64,000 nucleotides of DNA from Pseudomonas sp. 30_B (GTDB lineage: Bacteria > Pseudomonadota > Gammaproteobacteria > Pseudomonadales > Pseudomonadaceae), in assembly GCF_017491605.1 (NCBI RefSeq), contig NZ_JAFGYY010000004.1, positions 224,011-288,010 on the forward strand. Direction: 5' to 3'. Both the position numbers and the translations under genes were made by a program. This document shows, one piece after another, positions 8,323 to 18,428 of the stretch. A model generated the notes under the pieces. It was not told where the DNA came from and made no database searches. It saw nothing but the letters and a program-made list of their open reading frames with translations. Each line of letters starts with the position of its first letter. The stretch's first letter is position 1.

Positions 8323-9402
8323 GTGATGCGCAAATTGCTGGTGCTGCTGGAAGGCGGCCTGCTGCTGGCCGGGCTTGTGCTGGGCCTGGCGGCCTGGGAG
8401 CAGCACCGCGCGCTGCAACAGCCGCTCCAGCTCACCGAAGAGCGACTGCTCGATGCGCCTTCCGGGGCGACGCCGGGCGGGCTGCTGACCCGGCTGCAGG
8501 ATGAGGACGTGCTACATGGCGCGTTCTGGCTGCGCCTGTACTGGCGCTTCAACCTGGCCGGCGAGGCTTTGCACAGCGGCGAATACCGCCTCAAGCCCGG
8601 CATGACCGCCGCCGAACTGCTCGACCAGTGGCGTGACGGCGACGTGGTGCAGTACGGCCTGACCCTGGTCGAAGGCTGGACCTTCCATCAGGTACGGGAA
8701 CTGCTCGCCCGCCAGCCCAAGCTCGGCCAGACCCTGGCCGGCCTCAGCGACACCGAGGTGATGGCCAGACTGGGCAAGCCGGGTGCATTTCCCGAGGGTC
8801 GTTTCTTCCCTGACACCTACCGCTTCGTTCGCGGCACCAAGGACGTCGACCTGCTGAAACAGGCCTACCAGCGCATGGACAACATCCTTGCCGAGGAGTG
8901 GGACAAGCGCGAGTCGGACCTGCCGTACAAGGACTCCTACCAGGCGCTGATCATGGCTTCGCTGGTGGAGAAGGAAACTGGCGTACCACAGGAACGCGGG
9001 CAGATCGCCGGGGTCTTCGTGCGTCGCCTGGAAAAGAACATGCTGCTGCAGACCGACCCGACCGTCATCTACGGCATGGGCGAGCGCTATGTTGGCAAGA
9101 TCACCCGTGCCGACTTGCGCGAACCGACCCCCTATAACACCTATGTAATCGCCGGCCTGCCGCCGACACCCATCGCCTTGCCGGGGCGTGAGGCCATCCA
9201 CGCGGCGCTCAACCCGGTGCCGGGTGACAGTCTGTATTTCGTTGCGCGCGGCGATGGCAGCCATGCCTTCTCCGACAATCTCGACGATCACAACAAGGCG
9301 GTGCAGGAGTTCCAGCTCAAGCGTCGTGCCGACTACCGTTCCAGTCCGGCGCCGGTTTCCGCGCCGAACGCGCCCGCCGGCGATGCTCCGGCGGCGCAGT
9401 AG
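8323..9402 (+). CDS. mltG: Endolytic murein transglycosylase MltG (YceG)
   Basis: A 359-residue single-pass inner-membrane enzyme that cleaves nascent glycan strands and sets their length. A membrane anchor lies at residues 3-25. A LysM-like subdomain precedes the YceG/MltG catalytic domain, whose catalytic Glu is in ASLVEKETG (about residue 220). The C-terminal 25 residues are a Pro/Ala-rich tail. The start may be GTG at 8323 or the adjacent ATG at 8326; both fit. Spacing of three bases to pabC indicates an operon. Confidence 0.94.
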   Translation: MMRKLLVLLEGGLLLAGLVLGLAAWEQHRALQQPLQLTEERLLDAPSGATPGGLLTRLQDEDVLHGAFWLRLYWRFNLAGEALHSGEYRLKPGMTAAELLDQWRDGDVVQYGLTLVEGWTFHQVRELLARQPKLGQTLAGLSDTEVMARLGKPGAFPEGRFFPDTYRFVRGTKDVDLLKQAYQRMDNILAEEWDKRESDLPYKDSYQALIMASLVEKETGVPQERGQIAGVFVRRLEKNMLLQTDPTVIYGMGERYVGKITRADLREPTPYNTYVIAGLPPTPIALPGREAIHAALNPVPGDSLYFVARGDGSHAFSDNLDDHNKAVQEFQLKRRADYRSSPAPVSAPNAPAGDAPAAQ

Positions 9403-11053
<1,651 letters not shown>

Positions 11054-11088
11054 AATTCGCCCATGGATACAACTGCCAGGACAGCTGA

Positions 11089-11445
11089 ATGAGCTTGCCA
11101 CCGAATCTGGGTCCGCGGAACGGAATCCTGTCCCTGACGATCAAGGACAAGTCCGTACTGTATGCCGCCTATATGCCGTTCATTCGCAACGGTGGTCTGT
11201 TCATCCCGACCAACAAGACCTACAAGCTGGGCGACGAAGTCTTCATGCTGCTCAACCTGATGGATGAGCCGGAGAAGATCCCGGTGGCCGGCAAGGTGGT
11301 CTGGATCACCCCCAAGGGCGCCCAGGGCAACCGCGCGGCGGGTATCGGCGTGCAGTTCAACGATGGCGACAATACCGCGCGCAACAAGATCGAGACCTAC
11401 CTGGCCGGTGCGCTGAAGTCGGACCGTCCGACTCACACCATGTAG
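11089..11445 (+). CDS. pilZ: Type IV pilus assembly protein PilZ
   Basis: A 118-residue single-domain protein matching P. aeruginosa PilZ, the founder of the PilZ family, including the conserved C-terminus ALKSDRPTHTM. Like the original protein it lacks the N-terminal RxxxR c-di-GMP-binding arginines, so it should not bind c-di-GMP itself. In the known system PilZ binds FimX and the PilB assembly ATPase to allow pilus extension. The position between holB and tatD is the same as in P. aeruginosa. A strong terminator follows. Confidence 0.95.
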   Translation: MSLPPNLGPRNGILSLTIKDKSVLYAAYMPFIRNGGLFIPTNKTYKLGDEVFMLLNLMDEPEKIPVAGKVVWITPKGAQGNRAAGIGVQFNDGDNTARNKIETYLAGALKSDRPTHTM

Positions 11446-11479
11446 CTCATACCATTGGCGGGCTTTACCGTCTGCAGAC

Positions 11480-11512
11480 ACGAAGCGCCCGAATGGGCGC
11501 TTCGTCATTTTC
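11480..11512 (+). terminator. Rho-independent terminator between pilZ and tatD
   Basis: ACGAAGCGCCC at 11480-11490 and GGGCGCTTCGT at 11495-11505 form a perfect 11-bp stem with a GAAT loop, followed by CATTTT. It ends 15 bases before the tatD ATG, so tatD expression depends on read-through or a promoter within the hairpin region. Confidence 0.8.
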
Positions 11513-11526
11513 CGGAGAGTGTTTTC

Positions 11527-12303
11527 ATGCTGGTCGATTCCCACTGCCACCTCGATCGCCTCGATCTCGCCGCCCACGGCGGTTCGCTGGATGCCGCGCT
11601 GGACGCCGCGCGCGCGCGTGGTGTGAGCCAGTTCCTGTGCATCGGCGTCAGCGCGGACAATGCCAGGGCAGTCAAGGACCTTGCCGAGCGCTACACCGAC
11701 GTGCACTGCTCGGTGGGCGTGCATCCGCTGGACCTGGAGCCGGGCGCCGCGCCGGCGCTGGACTGGCTGCTGGGCGAGCTGAATCACCCGCGCGTGGTCG
11801 CCATCGGCGAGACCGGCCTGGACTACCACTACGAGCCCGAAGCCGCCGAGCTGCAGCAGGAAGCCTTCCGCCTGCACCTGGAAGCGGCCAAGGTCACCGG
11901 CAAGCCGGTCATCGTGCATACCCGCGAGGCGCGCGCCGACACCCTGGCGCTGCTGCGCGAGGCCGCGCTGCCGCAGGCCGGCGTGCTGCACTGCTTCACC
12001 GAGGACTGGGAGATGGCCAAGGCGGCGCTGGAAATCGGCTTCTACATCTCGCTGTCGGGCATCGTCACCTTCCGCAATGCCGAGCAACTGCGCGAAGTGG
12101 CGCGCCAGGTGCCGGCCGACCGCCTGCTGGTGGAAACCGATTCGCCGTACCTCGCCCCGGTGCCGCACCGTGGCAAGCCGAACCTGCCGGAGTACGTGCG
12201 CGAAGTGGCCGAGTACCTGGCCGTGCTGCGTGGCGTAAGCTTCGAGACCCTGGCCGAACAGACCACTGCCAACTTCCGCCGGCTGTTCCCGCTGGCCGCC
12301 TGA
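11527..12303 (+). CDS. TatD-family metal-dependent hydrolase/DNase (YcfH type)
   Basis: A 258-residue TIM-barrel hydrolase. Metal ligands are visible in DSHCHLDRL, GETGLDYHYE, VHTREA, LHCFTEDW and the final Asp of VETDSPYLAP. Members are 3'-5' exonucleases or D-aminoacyl-tRNA deacylase-like enzymes, and position after holB/pilZ fits the YcfH branch. The ATG at 11527 is preceded by CGGAGAG; an upstream in-frame ATG at 11455 would run through the terminator and is rejected. A second TatD paralogue lies at 60525-61325. Confidence 0.9.
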   Translation: MLVDSHCHLDRLDLAAHGGSLDAALDAARARGVSQFLCIGVSADNARAVKDLAERYTDVHCSVGVHPLDLEPGAAPALDWLLGELNHPRVVAIGETGLDYHYEPEAAELQQEAFRLHLEAAKVTGKPVIVHTREARADTLALLREAALPQAGVLHCFTEDWEMAKAALEIGFYISLSGIVTFRNAEQLREVARQVPADRLLVETDSPYLAPVPHRGKPNLPEYVREVAEYLAVLRGVSFETLAEQTTANFRRLFPLAA

Positions 12304-12349
12304 TGGCCGCCGGTCCGATTACGGCTGACGGGTTATAAAAATCGCGGAC

Positions 12350-12471
12350 AAAAAAAACCCGGGTTCTGGGGGATGAATCCGGGTCAAGACCATTAGGAGT
12401 GTAACAATAAGGTACGCGATCCTCGGTACCTTCACCGGCGGGGCACTTGGGGGGAGATGCCGCGCACCGGT
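12350..12471 (-). ncRNA. rgsA: Small regulatory RNA, probable RgsA (P16)
   Basis: A protein-free interval on the minus strand reads as a complete sRNA gene. A sigmaS-like -10 box, CAATACTT, lies at 12485-12478, giving a start near 12471. The 5' part folds as ACCGG...CCGGT enclosing a GC-rich inner stem, and a central GGTAC...GTACC hairpin follows. A terminator (ACCCGGATTC / GAACCCGGGT) ends in eight Ts at 12357-12350. The predicted length of about 120 nt and the position next to tatD match what I remember of RgsA (P16), the RpoS-dependent and Gac-influenced sRNA involved in peroxide resistance. The sRNA gene is well supported; its identity rests on position and size. Confidence 0.75.
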
Positions 12472-12477
12472 AACTAC

Positions 12478-12485
12478 AAGTATTG
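12478..12485 (-). promoter_or_regulatory. Candidate RpoS-type -10 element of the sRNA
   Basis: On the minus strand CAATACTT matches the sigmaS -10 consensus CTATACTT in 7 of 8 positions. No sigma70-like -35 is visible at the usual distance, as is common for RpoS promoters. Confidence 0.5.
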
Positions 12486-12582
12486 GTCAAGATGACGCGG
12501 CTGCCACACAGGGCCGGGTGTTTTTTAAACGGATTTGGAATACATCACACCGGGCTGAGTCGCTTTCTCCGCCCTGCCTGCC

Positions 12583-13716
12583 TCAAGCCCGCGCCAGGGC
12601 TTCGATCAGGCCCAGCGTTTCCTCGATCACCGCGTCGCTGGTGTAGAAATGCGGCGAGAAGCGAATGCCGGCGCCGCGCTGGATGCAGACCACCTGTTCC
12701 GCACGCAGGCGCTCCAGCAGCTGCGCATTGTCCCAGCCGGCCAGGCTGAAGGTCAGGATGCCCGCGCGGCGCGCCGGATTCAGCGGACTGTGCAGGGCCG
12801 CACCGGAAATCCGTGCCAGACCCTCCTGCAACTGCTGCACGCGTTCCTCGACCAGGACGCCCACTTTGGCCATGCCCACTTCTTCCAGCAGGCTCAGGCT
12901 GGCCTCCAGCGCCACCGCGCCGAGCATGTTCGGGCTGCCGCACTCGAAGCGCCGCGCGCTGCGCGCCGGCTGCCAGTCGGCCGAGTCGTAGTTGCCGGCG
13001 TTTTCCAGCATGTGCCAGCCGTACTCCTGCAGCGCCAGTTGTTCCCGTTCGGCGGCGCGGCAATAGAACACGCCCAGGCCTTCCGGGCCGAGCATCCACT
13101 TGTGGCCGTCGGCCATGGCGAAGGCGCAGTCGTAGGCCTGGACGTCGAAGGGCAGGGCGCCGAGCTGCTGGATGGCGTCGATGCAGAACAGCACGCCGCG
13201 CTGGCGGCAGCCGGCGCCGAGGCGCTCCAGGTCCATGCGCAGCCCGCTGGCGTACTGCACGGCGCTGATCGACAGCAGGCGCGTGCGCGGGCCGCAGGCG
13301 GTGAGCAGATCACCCTCGGGGTCGGTACCGTTCAGGCTGACCTGGATGACCTCGACCCCCCTGGGCTTGAGCGCTTCCCAGACGACCCGGTTGGAGGGGA
13401 ACTCCTGGTCGCTGATCACCACCTGGTCGCCGGCGCGCCAGTCCAGGCCGAAGGCGACGAACGACAGGGCTTCGGAGGTGTTCTTCACCAGTGCGATATC
13501 GCCGGTGGTCTGGGCGTTGAGCAGGCGTGCCAGACGCTCGCGCAGGCGCTTCTCGATGGTCAGCCACTGCGGGTAGTCGCGGGCGCCGATCAGGACGTTC
13601 TCCTGGGCAAAGGCGGCTACGGCGTCAGCCGCACGCTTGGGCCAGGGCGCTACAGCTGCGTGATTCAGGTAGCGCAGGCCGAACTGTTGGGGAAACTCGT
13701 GGGAAAAGCTAATCAT
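12583..13716 (-). CDS. Class V aminotransferase (cysteine desulfurase/selenocysteine lyase-like)
   Basis: A 377-residue PLP enzyme of the NifS/CsdA-like superfamily. The N-terminus has the substrate-entry motif YLNHAAVAPWP. A DAIQQLGALPFD stretch holds the PLP-ring Asp, and ADGHKWMLGPEGLG has the Schiff-base Lys (about residue 213). The start is the ATG at 13716-13714; the open frame extends upstream but loses resemblance to the family. Substrate is unknown: kynureninase-like, cysteine desulfurase and isopenicillin epimerase-like relatives share this fold. It is divergent from the TetR gene at 13801 and is probably its target. The sRNA gene lies downstream on the same strand. Confidence 0.8.
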   Translation of the reverse strand: MISFSHEFPQQFGLRYLNHAAVAPWPKRAADAVAAFAQENVLIGARDYPQWLTIEKRLRERLARLLNAQTTGDIALVKNTSEALSFVAFGLDWRAGDQVVISDQEFPSNRVVWEALKPRGVEVIQVSLNGTDPEGDLLTACGPRTRLLSISAVQYASGLRMDLERLGAGCRQRGVLFCIDAIQQLGALPFDVQAYDCAFAMADGHKWMLGPEGLGVFYCRAAEREQLALQEYGWHMLENAGNYDSADWQPARSARRFECGSPNMLGAVALEASLSLLEEVGMAKVGVLVEERVQQLQEGLARISGAALHSPLNPARRAGILTFSLAGWDNAQLLERLRAEQVVCIQRGAGIRFSPHFYTSDAVIEETLGLIEALARA

Positions 13717-13783
13717 GTCGGATGATCCGTGCAATTTGGCGCTGAATAGGCATAATACGCGGCTTCGAATTTTGACTATTTTT

Positions 13784-13795
13784 GACCGAACAGTC
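13784..13795. promoter_or_regulatory. Candidate TetR operator
   Basis: GACCGAACAGTC, a quasi-palindrome of pattern GACnGnnCnGTC, lies 5 bp before the ATG of the TetR gene and inside the 84-bp divergent gap. An autoregulatory site there would also control the aminotransferase. Similarity to TetR operators is general, not specific. Confidence 0.35.
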
Positions 13796-13800
13796 TTTTT

Positions 13801-14439
13801 ATGCAGAAAGAGCCGCGCAAGGTTCGCGAATTCCGTCGTCGCGAACAGGAAATCCTCGACACCGCCCTCAAGCTGTTCCTGGAGCAGGGCGAAGACAGTG
13901 TCACGGTCGAAATGATCGCCGATGCCGTGGGTATCGGCAAAGGCACCATCTACAAACATTTCAAGTCCAAGGCGGAGATCTACCTGCGCCTGATGCTGGA
14001 CTATGAGCGCGACCTGGCGGCGCTGTTCCATTCCGAAGACGTGGCGCGGGACAAGGAGCGTCTGTCGCGCGCCTACTTCGAGTTCCGCATGCGCGACCCG
14101 CAGCGCTACCGCCTGTTCGACCGCCTGGAAGAGAAGGTGGTGAAGACCAGCCAGGTCCCGGAGATGGTCGAGGAGCTGCACAAGATCCGCGAGTCCAACT
14201 TCGAGCGCCTGAGCCAGCTGATCAAGGAACGCATCGCGGCGGGCAAGCTGGAAGACGTGCCGGCCTACTTCCACTACTGCGCAGCCTGGGCGCTGGTGCA
14301 CGGCGCCGTGGCGCTGTACCACTCGCCGTTCTGGCGCGAAGTGCTGGAGGACCAGGAAGGCTTCTTCCAGTTCCTCATGGACATCGGCGTGCGCATGGGT
14401 AACAAGCGCAAGCGCGACGGCGATACGCCGGCCGCCTGA
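13801..14439 (+). CDS. TetR/AcrR-family transcriptional regulator
   Basis: A 212-residue repressor. The N-terminal HTH (VTVEMIADAVGIGKGTIYKHFKS in pattern) is at about residues 38-62. The C-terminal ligand domain is helical and shows no recognisable ligand motif. There is little room for a conventional ribosome-binding site: the ATG is preceded by TCTTTTT. It is divergent from the aminotransferase, the usual layout for a TetR repressor and its target. The ligand is unknown. Confidence 0.88.
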   Translation: MQKEPRKVREFRRREQEILDTALKLFLEQGEDSVTVEMIADAVGIGKGTIYKHFKSKAEIYLRLMLDYERDLAALFHSEDVARDKERLSRAYFEFRMRDPQRYRLFDRLEEKVVKTSQVPEMVEELHKIRESNFERLSQLIKERIAAGKLEDVPAYFHYCAAWALVHGAVALYHSPFWREVLEDQEGFFQFLMDIGVRMGNKRKRDGDTPAA

Positions 14440-14532
14440 GTCGATATTCGCGCTGCCGATCGTCGCTTGTGCGACAGGGTGGCGGGTGAGGGTGGGGATA
14501 TACTCAATGGGTAATCCCCACCGGAGCCGAGC

Positions 14533-15501
14533 ATGATCGTCGACCGCCAGGGCAGGCGCTTCCGCAACCTTCGGGTCAGCCTGACCGCCGCGTGCAACTA
14601 TGCCTGCACCTATTGCGTGCCGGACGGCAAGCGTCTGGTCGCCGCCCAGGACGAGCTGTCGGCCGAATCCCTGGTCCGCGGTGTCGCCTACCTGATCGAA
14701 GCCGCCGGCATCGAACGCCTGCGGGTGACCGGCGGCGAGCCGCTGGTCAGTCCCAAGCTGGATGCCTTTCTCCACGGTGTCAGTCGCCTCGGTCTGCAGG
14801 ACATCGCCATCACCACCAACGGCCAGCTGCTGTCGAAGAAGCTGCCGCTGCTGCTGGACTGCGGCATCCGCCGCCTCAACGTTTCCCTCGATACCCTGGA
14901 TGCCGATGCCTTCCGCCGCATCGCCCGTGGCGGCGACCTGGCGACCGTGCTCAAGGGGCTCGACGAGGCCCGTGCGGCGGGGCTGAAGATCAAGCTCAAC
15001 ATGGTGCCGCTGCGCGGCCAGAACCTGGATCAGGTCCTGCCATTGCTGGACTACTGCCTGGAGCATGGCTTCGAGCTGCGCTTCATTGAGCTGATGCGCA
15101 TGGGGCACCTGGCTCGTGATCCGAATGCCTTCAACCAGCAGTTCATCGCTATGCAGGAACTGCTGGAGCTGATCGGCGAACGTCATCCCTACATCCAGGC
15201 CAACGCGCCCGTGGATGCCACCGCGCTGCGCTACGAAGTGCCGGGGCAGGGCTTCTTCGGCGTGATCGCCAACGAAAGCGTGCCGTTCTGCCGGACCTGC
15301 TCGCGCCTGCGCTTGTCGTCCACCGGCTGGCTGCATGGCTGCCTGTCGTCGAGCAACCGCCATTATGTCGGCGATCTCCTCGACAAACCCCGTCACCAGG
15401 CCCTGCCGGCCCTCCAGCGCCTGCTGGTGCGTGCCCTGGCGGACAAGCAGGAAGTCGCCTTCTCCGGCGGCGTCACCGTCATGAAGATCATCGGCGGCTG
15501 A
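14533..15501 (+). CDS. moaA: MoaA-type radical SAM GTP 3',8-cyclase
   Basis: A 322-residue radical SAM enzyme for the first step of molybdenum cofactor synthesis (GTP to 3',8-cyclo-7,8-dihydro-GTP). The SAM cluster motif is CNYACTYC (Cx3Cx2C). TGGEPL follows, and the second [4Fe-4S] cluster is CRTC plus a Cys 13 residues later (Cx2Cx13C). The protein ends in GG, the C-terminal dipeptide essential in MoaA. All diagnostic features are present, so it looks active. It stands alone, with no other moa/moe gene nearby, and is probably one of several MoaA paralogues in this genus. Confidence 0.88.
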   Translation: MIVDRQGRRFRNLRVSLTAACNYACTYCVPDGKRLVAAQDELSAESLVRGVAYLIEAAGIERLRVTGGEPLVSPKLDAFLHGVSRLGLQDIAITTNGQLLSKKLPLLLDCGIRRLNVSLDTLDADAFRRIARGGDLATVLKGLDEARAAGLKIKLNMVPLRGQNLDQVLPLLDYCLEHGFELRFIELMRMGHLARDPNAFNQQFIAMQELLELIGERHPYIQANAPVDATALRYEVPGQGFFGVIANESVPFCRTCSRLRLSSTGWLHGCLSSSNRHYVGDLLDKPRHQALPALQRLLVRALADKQEVAFSGGVTVMKIIGG

Positions 15502-15540
15502 TCCGCTAGTTCCCGTCGGCCTCCGGCTGAAGCAGAATGG

Positions 15541-15633
15541 GCGCCGCGTCGTAGCGGCGCATGGCTATCTGGCCGGGCACCGCTTCCTCGAGTCGCATTC
15601 CGGCCCGCGAAACCTCGCGGGCTGGGCGTTTTT
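15541..15633 (+). other. Two hairpins between moaA and the ArnT-like gene
   Basis: GCGCCG (15541-15546) can pair with CGGCGC (15555-15560). GCCCGCGA (15603-15610) pairs with TCGCGGGC (15615-15622) around an AACC loop, followed by TGGGCGTTTTT. The second may be a weak terminator of moaA. The 182-bp gap contains nothing else that I recognise. Confidence 0.4.
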
Positions 15634-15683
15634 CTCGCTCCTATCCTTTGTCCTTGTCCGTTGCACCGCGGGAGGTTGCATTG

Positions 15684-17141
15684 ATGCAGGCACGTATCGA
15701 ACTGGAACAGGGGTTCTGGTTCCTGGTGGTTGTAGCGCTGCTGTTGATTCTGTGCCTGTGGGGGAACGGCGATATCGCCTTCCTCAGCGTCAATGAGGCG
15801 CGGAGGGCGGTCACGGTTCGCGAGATGTACCAGGCGAACGACTGGCTGCTGCCGCACATGAACGGCGACCTTTATCTGGCTAAGCCGCCGCTCTTCTACT
15901 GGCTGGCATTGCTTCCGGTGTACCTGGCGGGTGGTGTGTCGGAGTGGGCCGTGCGCCTGCCGTCGGCGCTGCTTGCGCTCGCCACGCTGGCCGGCACCTT
16001 CTATTGGGGGCGCCGCATTGGCGGGCGCGGCGTCGGGATCTTCGCCTGCATCTTCCTGGCGGCCAACGCGGGGTTCGCCCAGTTCGCCCGCCGCGCGGAA
16101 ATCGAGATGGCCCTGACGGCGTTCTGCTTCCTGTCGCTGCTCAGCGCTTACGTCTACCTGTTCGTCGATGGCCGCCGCCGCTGGAGCATCCTGAGCTACG
16201 CCCTGCTTGGTTGCGCCCTGCTGACCAAGGGGCCGGTCAGCCTGCTGCTGGTGACCCTGCCGGTGCTGGTCTTCGCCCTGATCCAGCGCCAGGAGCGCGC
16301 GCGCGCCTACCTGTGCGACATCCCCGGCTGGCTGATCGCCCTGTCGCTGGGGGCGTCCTGGTATGCCGCCGTGACCCTGCACGAGGGCATGGATGTCTGG
16401 AAGGCGATCTTCCAGCAGGACATCGTCGACAAGGTCAGCGGCAGCTTCGGCAGCGACCCCTGGTATGCCTATCTGCTGTACCTCGCCGGTGATTTTGCTC
16501 CGTTCTGTCTGTTGCTGCTGGTGGGACCGAGGCAACTCTGGCGGCAGATCCGGCAGAGTCCGCCGCTGCTCCTGGCGCTTTGCGCGACTCTCGTGCCGCT
16601 GGTGGTGTTCTCCCTGTTCAGCGACAAGCACGCCAAGTACCTCCTGCCGACCTACCCCTGTGTCGCCCTGCTGCTGGCGTATCACTGGGTTCAGGTCTTT
16701 TCCCGGATGGAGGGCTGGCGGCGCAAGGCCATGATCTGGGCGCCCCTGGTGCTGCTGTTTGGTTTTGTCGGCTTCTATACCGTCCTTGAACGCACCGTCT
16801 TCGCCTATCGCTACCAGGCGTTGCCGGAAGTCACCCGGATTGCTGCCGCACATCCCAGCCTGCCGCTCTACAGTCTCGAGGTTCCGGACATGCGCCTGGT
16901 GTATTACGCCGGGCGCCCCGTTACCCGTTTGTCGGCTGATTCGGCAGCCTCGGCCGCGGCCGGCCTGCTATTCGTGCCCGGAAAGTTGCCAGCCTCGCTG
17001 CAGGCGTCATCGCATTGCGTCAGCGACACGGTTCCGAAGTACCTCAGTCGTCGCAAGGAGCTGCAGGTCGTGCTGTTGGGCGGCGCCTGCGGTGGAGGTG
17101 ATACGGCCACGCAGCCGGCCGTGGGAAATACCCATGGCTGA
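15684..17141 (+). CDS. ArnT/PMT-like membrane glycosyltransferase
   Basis: A 485-residue GT-C type transferase using a polyprenyl-phosphate sugar donor, resembling ArnT (PF13231/PMT_2 fold). The N-terminal membrane segment is followed by the catalytic first periplasmic loop with NEARRAVTVREM, where DE-like acidic residues are expected, then KPPLFYW. About ten further hydrophobic segments follow. Later comes the SDKHAKYLLPTYP motif and a small periplasmic C-terminal domain. The ATG at 15684 has GGAGG nine bases upstream, better than an ATG at 15561. Substrate is unknown: lipid A, O-antigen or a protein. Confidence 0.8.
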   Translation: MQARIELEQGFWFLVVVALLLILCLWGNGDIAFLSVNEARRAVTVREMYQANDWLLPHMNGDLYLAKPPLFYWLALLPVYLAGGVSEWAVRLPSALLALATLAGTFYWGRRIGGRGVGIFACIFLAANAGFAQFARRAEIEMALTAFCFLSLLSAYVYLFVDGRRRWSILSYALLGCALLTKGPVSLLLVTLPVLVFALIQRQERARAYLCDIPGWLIALSLGASWYAAVTLHEGMDVWKAIFQQDIVDKVSGSFGSDPWYAYLLYLAGDFAPFCLLLLVGPRQLWRQIRQSPPLLLALCATLVPLVVFSLFSDKHAKYLLPTYPCVALLLAYHWVQVFSRMEGWRRKAMIWAPLVLLFGFVGFYTVLERTVFAYRYQALPEVTRIAAAHPSLPLYSLEVPDMRLVYYAGRPVTRLSADSAASAAAGLLFVPGKLPASLQASSHCVSDTVPKYLSRRKELQVVLLGGACGGGDTATQPAVGNTHG

Positions 17142-17247
17142 ACAGCTGTTGCGCTGTGCGAGCGGGGCGCTTGTGCCGGTCGGTGGCGCGGAATCTGCAT
17201 CCGACGGTCGAATGCCGGTTTCTCGACGCCGGCCGTGGAGACAAGAC

Positions 17248-17859
17248 ATGCGCACCCTTCTGGCGATTCTCGCCATGGCAGCCCTGGCGGGCTGCATGAC
17301 GCCCAGCGACATGGCGGAACGCACCGGCTATTACGCGGGTGATGCCGGCTTCCTCGATCACAGCCAGGCACGCCGCACGGGGAACTGGCGCCTGCAGCCG
17401 GACTCCTTCATCTACATCGCCCAAGGCCCGTTCGTGCCGCCCGGTCACCCCTATTCGCGGCCGAACGTGGTGGCGGAGGAGGCGTTCAAGGGCTTCGTCG
17501 AGTATTTCCCGATGGTGCGCCGTGCCCAGGGGCCGTTGGGCCTTGAGGGCGCGATGAAGGAGGCGCGAGCGGTGGGGGCCAACTACCTGCTCTACACCCG
17601 CTTCGCGTACGGGGAAGACAACGCCGGCAGCTACGAGCAGTATGAAGACACCGACAACGCGGTCGGTCGCGACCGCAGCGTGATTCAGGTGATGCTGATC
17701 GAAACCGCCAACCGCTATCTGGTGGACAGTGCCACCATCCGCAGCCGCGGCGGTTTTCTGACATTCCTGGATGCCAGCCCCGATGACCTGATCGGACCGC
17801 CGCTGGAAGATTACGCCCGCAGTCTCCTGGGGGTGAAGACGCACGAGGAGTACCAATGA
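17248..17859 (+). CDS. DUF4823 lipoprotein
   Basis: A 203-residue predicted lipoprotein. The lipobox LAGC ends at Cys16 ([16 protein letters not shown]). The rest matches the DUF4823 family of periplasmic proteins of unknown function, with a likely TolB/NBD-like alpha/beta fold ([15 protein letters not shown], then [18 protein letters not shown]). Open frame exists far upstream, but the lipoprotein signal fixes the start at 17248. Its stop overlaps the next gene's start (ATGA), so the two are co-translated. Confidence 0.82.
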   Translation: MRTLLAILAMAALAGCMTPSDMAERTGYYAGDAGFLDHSQARRTGNWRLQPDSFIYIAQGPFVPPGHPYSRPNVVAEEAFKGFVEYFPMVRRAQGPLGLEGAMKEARAVGANYLLYTRFAYGEDNAGSYEQYEDTDNAVGRDRSVIQVMLIETANRYLVDSATIRSRGGFLTFLDASPDDLIGPPLEDYARSLLGVKTHEEYQ

Positions 17860-18428
17860 GCGACCCACTGAACCCTCCGGAGCGCGCCGGCAACCTGCTG
17901 GCGCAGATCCCTGCCACCAAGGGCCTGCCGCCCGTACATCTGTGGAACCCGGATTGTTGCGGTGACATCGACATGCGCATCGCCCGCGACGGCACCTGGT
18001 ATTACCTGGGCACGCCGATCGGGCGCAAGCCCATGGTGCGGTTGTTCTCCACCATCATCCGCCGGGATGGCGACGACTATTTCCTGGTCACGCCGGTGGA
18101 AAAGTGCGGAATCACCGTCGATGACGCGCCGTTCGTCGCAATCAGCCTGGTTGTAGAGGGGGAAGGGGAGCAGCAGGTGCTGCGCTTTTCCACCAATGTC
18201 GAGGACGAGGTGGTGGCCGATGCCGAGCATCCGATTCGCGTGGAGCTCGACCCGCAGACCCAGGAGCCGTCGCCCTACGTGCTGGTGCGAGTGAACCTGG
18301 AGGCGCTGATCCATCGCAACGTGTTCTACCAACTGGTGGAGCTGGCAGTTCCGCGCGAAATCGACGGCGTCGAGTGGCTTGGCGTCTGGAGTTCGGGCGA
18401 GTTCTTCCCCATCGCGCCGCAACCGTGA
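17856..18428 (+). CDS. DUF1285 family protein
   Basis: A 190-residue soluble protein matching DUF1285, a conserved Pseudomonas and gammaproteobacterial family of unknown function. The N-terminal [29 protein letters not shown] pattern is characteristic; related proteins have a two-domain beta fold. No signal peptide is seen. It overlaps the preceding lipoprotein by four bases and ends before a bidirectional terminator. Confidence 0.82.
   Translation: MSDPLNPPERAGNLLAQIPATKGLPPVHLWNPDCCGDIDMRIARDGTWYYLGTPIGRKPMVRLFSTIIRRDGDDYFLVTPVEKCGITVDDAPFVAISLVVEGEGEQQVLRFSTNVEDEVVADAEHPIRVELDPQTQEPSPYVLVRVNLEALIHRNVFYQLVELAVPREIDGVEWLGVWSSGEFFPIAPQP

Noticed and set aside
9331..9402. Pro/Ala-rich 3' end of mltG as a possible frameshift
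   Set aside because: The frame is continuous and such C-terminal tails are usual in Pseudomonas MltG.
12512..12535. GTGTTTTTT following an ACAC segment as a tatD terminator
   Set aside because: The stem would be only about 4 bp and it lies over 200 bp after tatD, on the far side of the sRNA gene.
12583..15396. A 937-codon minus-strand open frame running from the class V aminotransferase through the TetR gene and moaA
   Set aside because: Only the part below 13716 resembles a protein family; the rest is antisense to well-supported genes in GC-rich DNA that lacks stop codons.
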